Of a DNA stretch of 6,386 nt, positions 4,738-6,386 are shown piece after piece. The translations under genes and the position numbers were made by a program. Source of the DNA: Deltaproteobacteria bacterium RBG_13_61_14 (GTDB taxonomy: Bacteria; RBG-13-61-14); assembly GCA_001797815.1 (NCBI GenBank), contig MGQK01000088.1, positions 1 through 6,386 of the forward strand, read 5' to 3'. Every line of letters starts with the position of its first letter. The stretch's first letter is position 1. The notes under the pieces were generated by a model. The model was not told where the DNA came from and ran no database searches. It worked only from the letters and a program-made list of their open reading frames with translations.

Positions 4738-5997
4738 ATGCATCATTTTGAATATCAAAAAGGGATCCTCAGCGCGGAAAACGTGCCTTTGCCCCAGATT
4801 GCCCAGGCCGCGGGCACTCCGACTTACATCTATAGCCGGGCCACCTTGATCCGCCATTTCCGCGCCTTTGACGCGCCGCTCCTCGGCATCCCCCACCTGG
4901 TCTGCTGCTCGGTCAAGGCCTGCGATTCGCTGGCCGTGCTCAACCTCCTCGTCGGCCAAGGGGCCGGATTCGACATCGTAAGCGGGGGCGAGCTTTTCCG
5001 CTGCCTGGCCGCGGGCGCGGATCCGAAAAAGATCGTCTATTCCGGGGTAGGCAAAACCCCGGCGGAAATCCAGGCGGCGCTTGAGCAGGACATCCTCATG
5101 TTCAACGTGGAGAGCGAGCAGGAGCTGAAAAAGATCAACGAGATCGCGGGGACCCTGGGCAAAAAGGCCCGGATCTCCTTCCGGATCAACCCGGAGGTGG
5201 ACCCGCGCACGCACCCGTATATTTCCACCGGGCTCAGGGAGAACAAGTTCGGGATCGAGATCAGCCGCAGCCGCGATCTCTATCAAAAAAGCCGGCGCTT
5301 GCCCAACCTCGAGGTGGTAGGGGTGGACTGCCACATCGGCTCCCAGCTCACGTCCACGGCTCCCCTGGTGGAGGCTCTGACTAAGCTGGTGGAGTTGATC
5401 GCCCATTTGCGGGCCCTCGATTTCACCATCCGCTACCTCGACCTGGGCGGCGGGCTGGGCATCACTTACCACCGGGAGACGCCGCCCTTGCCCGACGAAT
5501 ACGCGCGCGAGCTCCTGGCCGTGGCCCAGGACCTGGACTGCACCTTCATCTTCGAGCCGGGCCGGGTGATCGTAGGCAATGCCGCGGTCCTTCTCACCCG
5601 CGTGCTTTACACCAAGGAGACCGACACCAAGAACTTTATCATCGTGGACGCGGGCATGAACGACTGCATCCGGCCCAGCTTCTACGGCGCCTATCACCAG
5701 ATCTGGCCGGTCGCGCAGATCCCGGTGGAGCGGGATTACGTCGCCGACGTGGTCGGCCCGATCTGCGAATCGGCCGATTACCTGGCCAAGGACCGGCCCA
5801 TGCCCCGGGTCAAACCCGGCGACCTCCTGGCCCTGATGAGCGCCGGTGCTTATTGCATGAGCATGGCCTCCAACTACAACGCGCGGCCGCGGCCGGCCGA
5901 GGTGATGGTTTCGGGAAGCCGCTTCGAGGTCATCCGCCGGCGCGAAACTTTCGAGGACCTGATCCGGGCGGAGACCATCCCCCGGTTTGGCTCGTGA
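4738..5997 (+). CDS. lysA: Diaminopimelate decarboxylase
   Basis: A complete 419-residue PLP enzyme, about the usual length, that decarboxylates meso-2,6-diaminopimelate to L-lysine in the cytoplasm, the last step of the DAP pathway. Residues about 30-280 form the alanine-racemase-like barrel: CCSVKACDSLAVL with the PLP lysine K60, GAGFDIVSGGE (75-85), HIGSQ (H199-Q203), the phosphate-binding GGGLGI (237-242) and EPGR (273-276). The C-terminal beta domain carries DAGMND (304-309), the catalytic cysteine in GPICESAD (C343) and AYCMSMASNYNARP (371-384), with Y372 and the SNYN motif. The CESAD cysteine separates it from ornithine/arginine decarboxylases only in combination with the others, but the pairing with dapF 49 bases downstream settles the role. 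The ATG at 4738 has AGGAAG seven bases upstream. A leader hairpin may control translation. Confidence 0.97.
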   Translation: MHHFEYQKGILSAENVPLPQIAQAAGTPTYIYSRATLIRHFRAFDAPLLGIPHLVCCSVKACDSLAVLNLLVGQGAGFDIVSGGELFRCLAAGADPKKIVYSGVGKTPAEIQAALEQDILMFNVESEQELKKINEIAGTLGKKARISFRINPEVDPRTHPYISTGLRENKFGIEISRSRDLYQKSRRLPNLEVVGVDCHIGSQLTSTAPLVEALTKLVELIAHLRALDFTIRYLDLGGGLGITYHRETPPLPDEYARELLAVAQDLDCTFIFEPGRVIVGNAAVLLTRVLYTKETDTKNFIIVDAGMNDCIRPSFYGAYHQIWPVAQIPVERDYVADVVGPICESADYLAKDRPMPRVKPGDLLALMSAGAYCMSMASNYNARPRPAEVMVSGSRFEVIRRRETFEDLIRAETIPRFGS

Positions 5998-6046
5998 GGC
6001 AGGGGCAGACCTCATCCCCGAAGGCGGGAGAAGAGAAAGAGCGGCC

Positions 6047-6386
6047 ATGAAACTCAATTTTTGGAAAATGCACGGCCTGGGCAACGACTTCGTGGTGCTC
6101 GATTCGCGGAAAAGCGGATACATCCCGGACGCCGCCACCGCGGCGCGCCTGTGCCGCCGGCGCTTCGGAGTCGGCGCCGACCAGGTGCTGGTCCTGCTCC
6201 GCTCCCGGCAGGCCGACTTCCGCCTGGTCATCCTCAACGCCGACGGCGGCGAAGTGGAGATGTGCGGCAACGGCATCCGCTGTCTGGCCCGGTTCCTGCG
6301 AATTCGCCGGATCAGCCGCAAGTCCCGATTCCGGATCGAGACCCTGGCCGGGATCATCGTGCCCGAGGTCAAGGGCGAGATGGTGC
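6047..6386 (+). CDS. dapF: Diaminopimelate epimerase, N-terminal part (cut by window end)
   Basis: The first 113 codons are visible of a family usually about 270-290 residues long. DapF converts LL- to meso-diaminopimelate without a cofactor, using two cysteines as base and acid; its product feeds LysA and peptidoglycan. Diagnostic motifs are KMHGLGNDFVVLD (7-19, N13), RRFGVGADQVL (38-48), LNADGGEVEM (63-72), the first catalytic cysteine C73 in CGNGIRCLARF, and IETLAGI (97-103). The usual GADG after the GVG motif reads GADQ, a small deviation. The second catalytic cysteine lies beyond the window. The start is the ATG at 6047; only a distant GGGAG (6026-6030) and a purine-rich stretch precede it, so efficient translation may depend on lysA upstream. 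The frame is open to the last base. Confidence 0.96.
   Translation, partial: MKLNFWKMHGLGNDFVVLDSRKSGYIPDAATAARLCRRRFGVGADQVLVLLRSRQADFRLVILNADGGEVEMCGNGIRCLARFLRIRRISRKSRFRIETLAGIIVPEVKGEMV

Noticed and set aside
4912-4926. LysA active-site context K-A-C-D instead of the common K-A-N-S
   Set aside because: The Escherichia coli LysA also reads K-A-C-S at this position, so the cysteine is a normal family variant.
4678-6372. A 564-codon open frame on the minus strand across lysA and dapF
   Set aside because: It is fully antisense to two genes with unmistakable family motifs and its translation is low-complexity (Arg/Asp/Val/Gly rich) without domains. Long antisense frames are expected in GC-rich coding DNA.

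Overview
This GC-rich bacterial window holds six protein genes in three transcription units. The organism is probably Gram-negative: there is a predicted secreted ankyrin protein, a membrane sensor with what looks like a periplasmic domain, and meso-diaminopimelate synthesis genes. The intergenic style (strings of different short-period repeats between genes) and the N-terminal receiver-kinase architecture remind me of deeply branching environmental lineages such as the PVC/Omnitrophota group or the former Deltaproteobacteria. That is an impression, and the sequence alone does not fix the phylum.

Layout. Positions 1-245 (+) are the C-terminal end of a TPR-like protein. Its stop overlaps the start of an exported eight-repeat ankyrin protein (242-1114, +). 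A gene-free interval of about 650 bases follows (1115-1765), lying between convergent genes. It is not featureless: it contains a stem-loop at the ankyrin stop codon, a second GC-rich hairpin, a four-copy 21-bp tandem repeat, several unrelated micro-repeats with periods of 6 to 14 bp, and a weak terminator-like hairpin facing the minus-strand genes.

The minus strand then carries a two-gene signalling operon, transcribed from 4586 towards 1766. The first gene encodes a two-pass membrane protein built like a sensor kinase (sensor, HAMP-like linker, coiled coil, kinase-like core) that lacks recognisable catalytic motifs. One nucleotide downstream starts a soluble receiver-histidine kinase with every canonical motif intact. 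I infer that the membrane pseudokinase senses and the cytosolic kinase carries out phosphotransfer. No DNA-binding response regulator lies in the window.

Divergent from this operon, across a 151-base intergenic region, are lysA (diaminopimelate decarboxylase, complete) and dapF (diaminopimelate epimerase, cut by the window end). These catalyse the last two steps of lysine biosynthesis by the DAP route; DapF also supplies meso-DAP for peptidoglycan. The lysA leader contains an imperfect palindrome and a 9-bp stem-loop whose 3' arm includes half of the Shine-Dalgarno sequence, suggesting translational control. The most interesting items are the pseudokinase/kinase pair, the lysA leader hairpin and the repeat-mosaic intergenic interval. 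I found no CRISPR array, tRNA, rRNA or intact mobile element.
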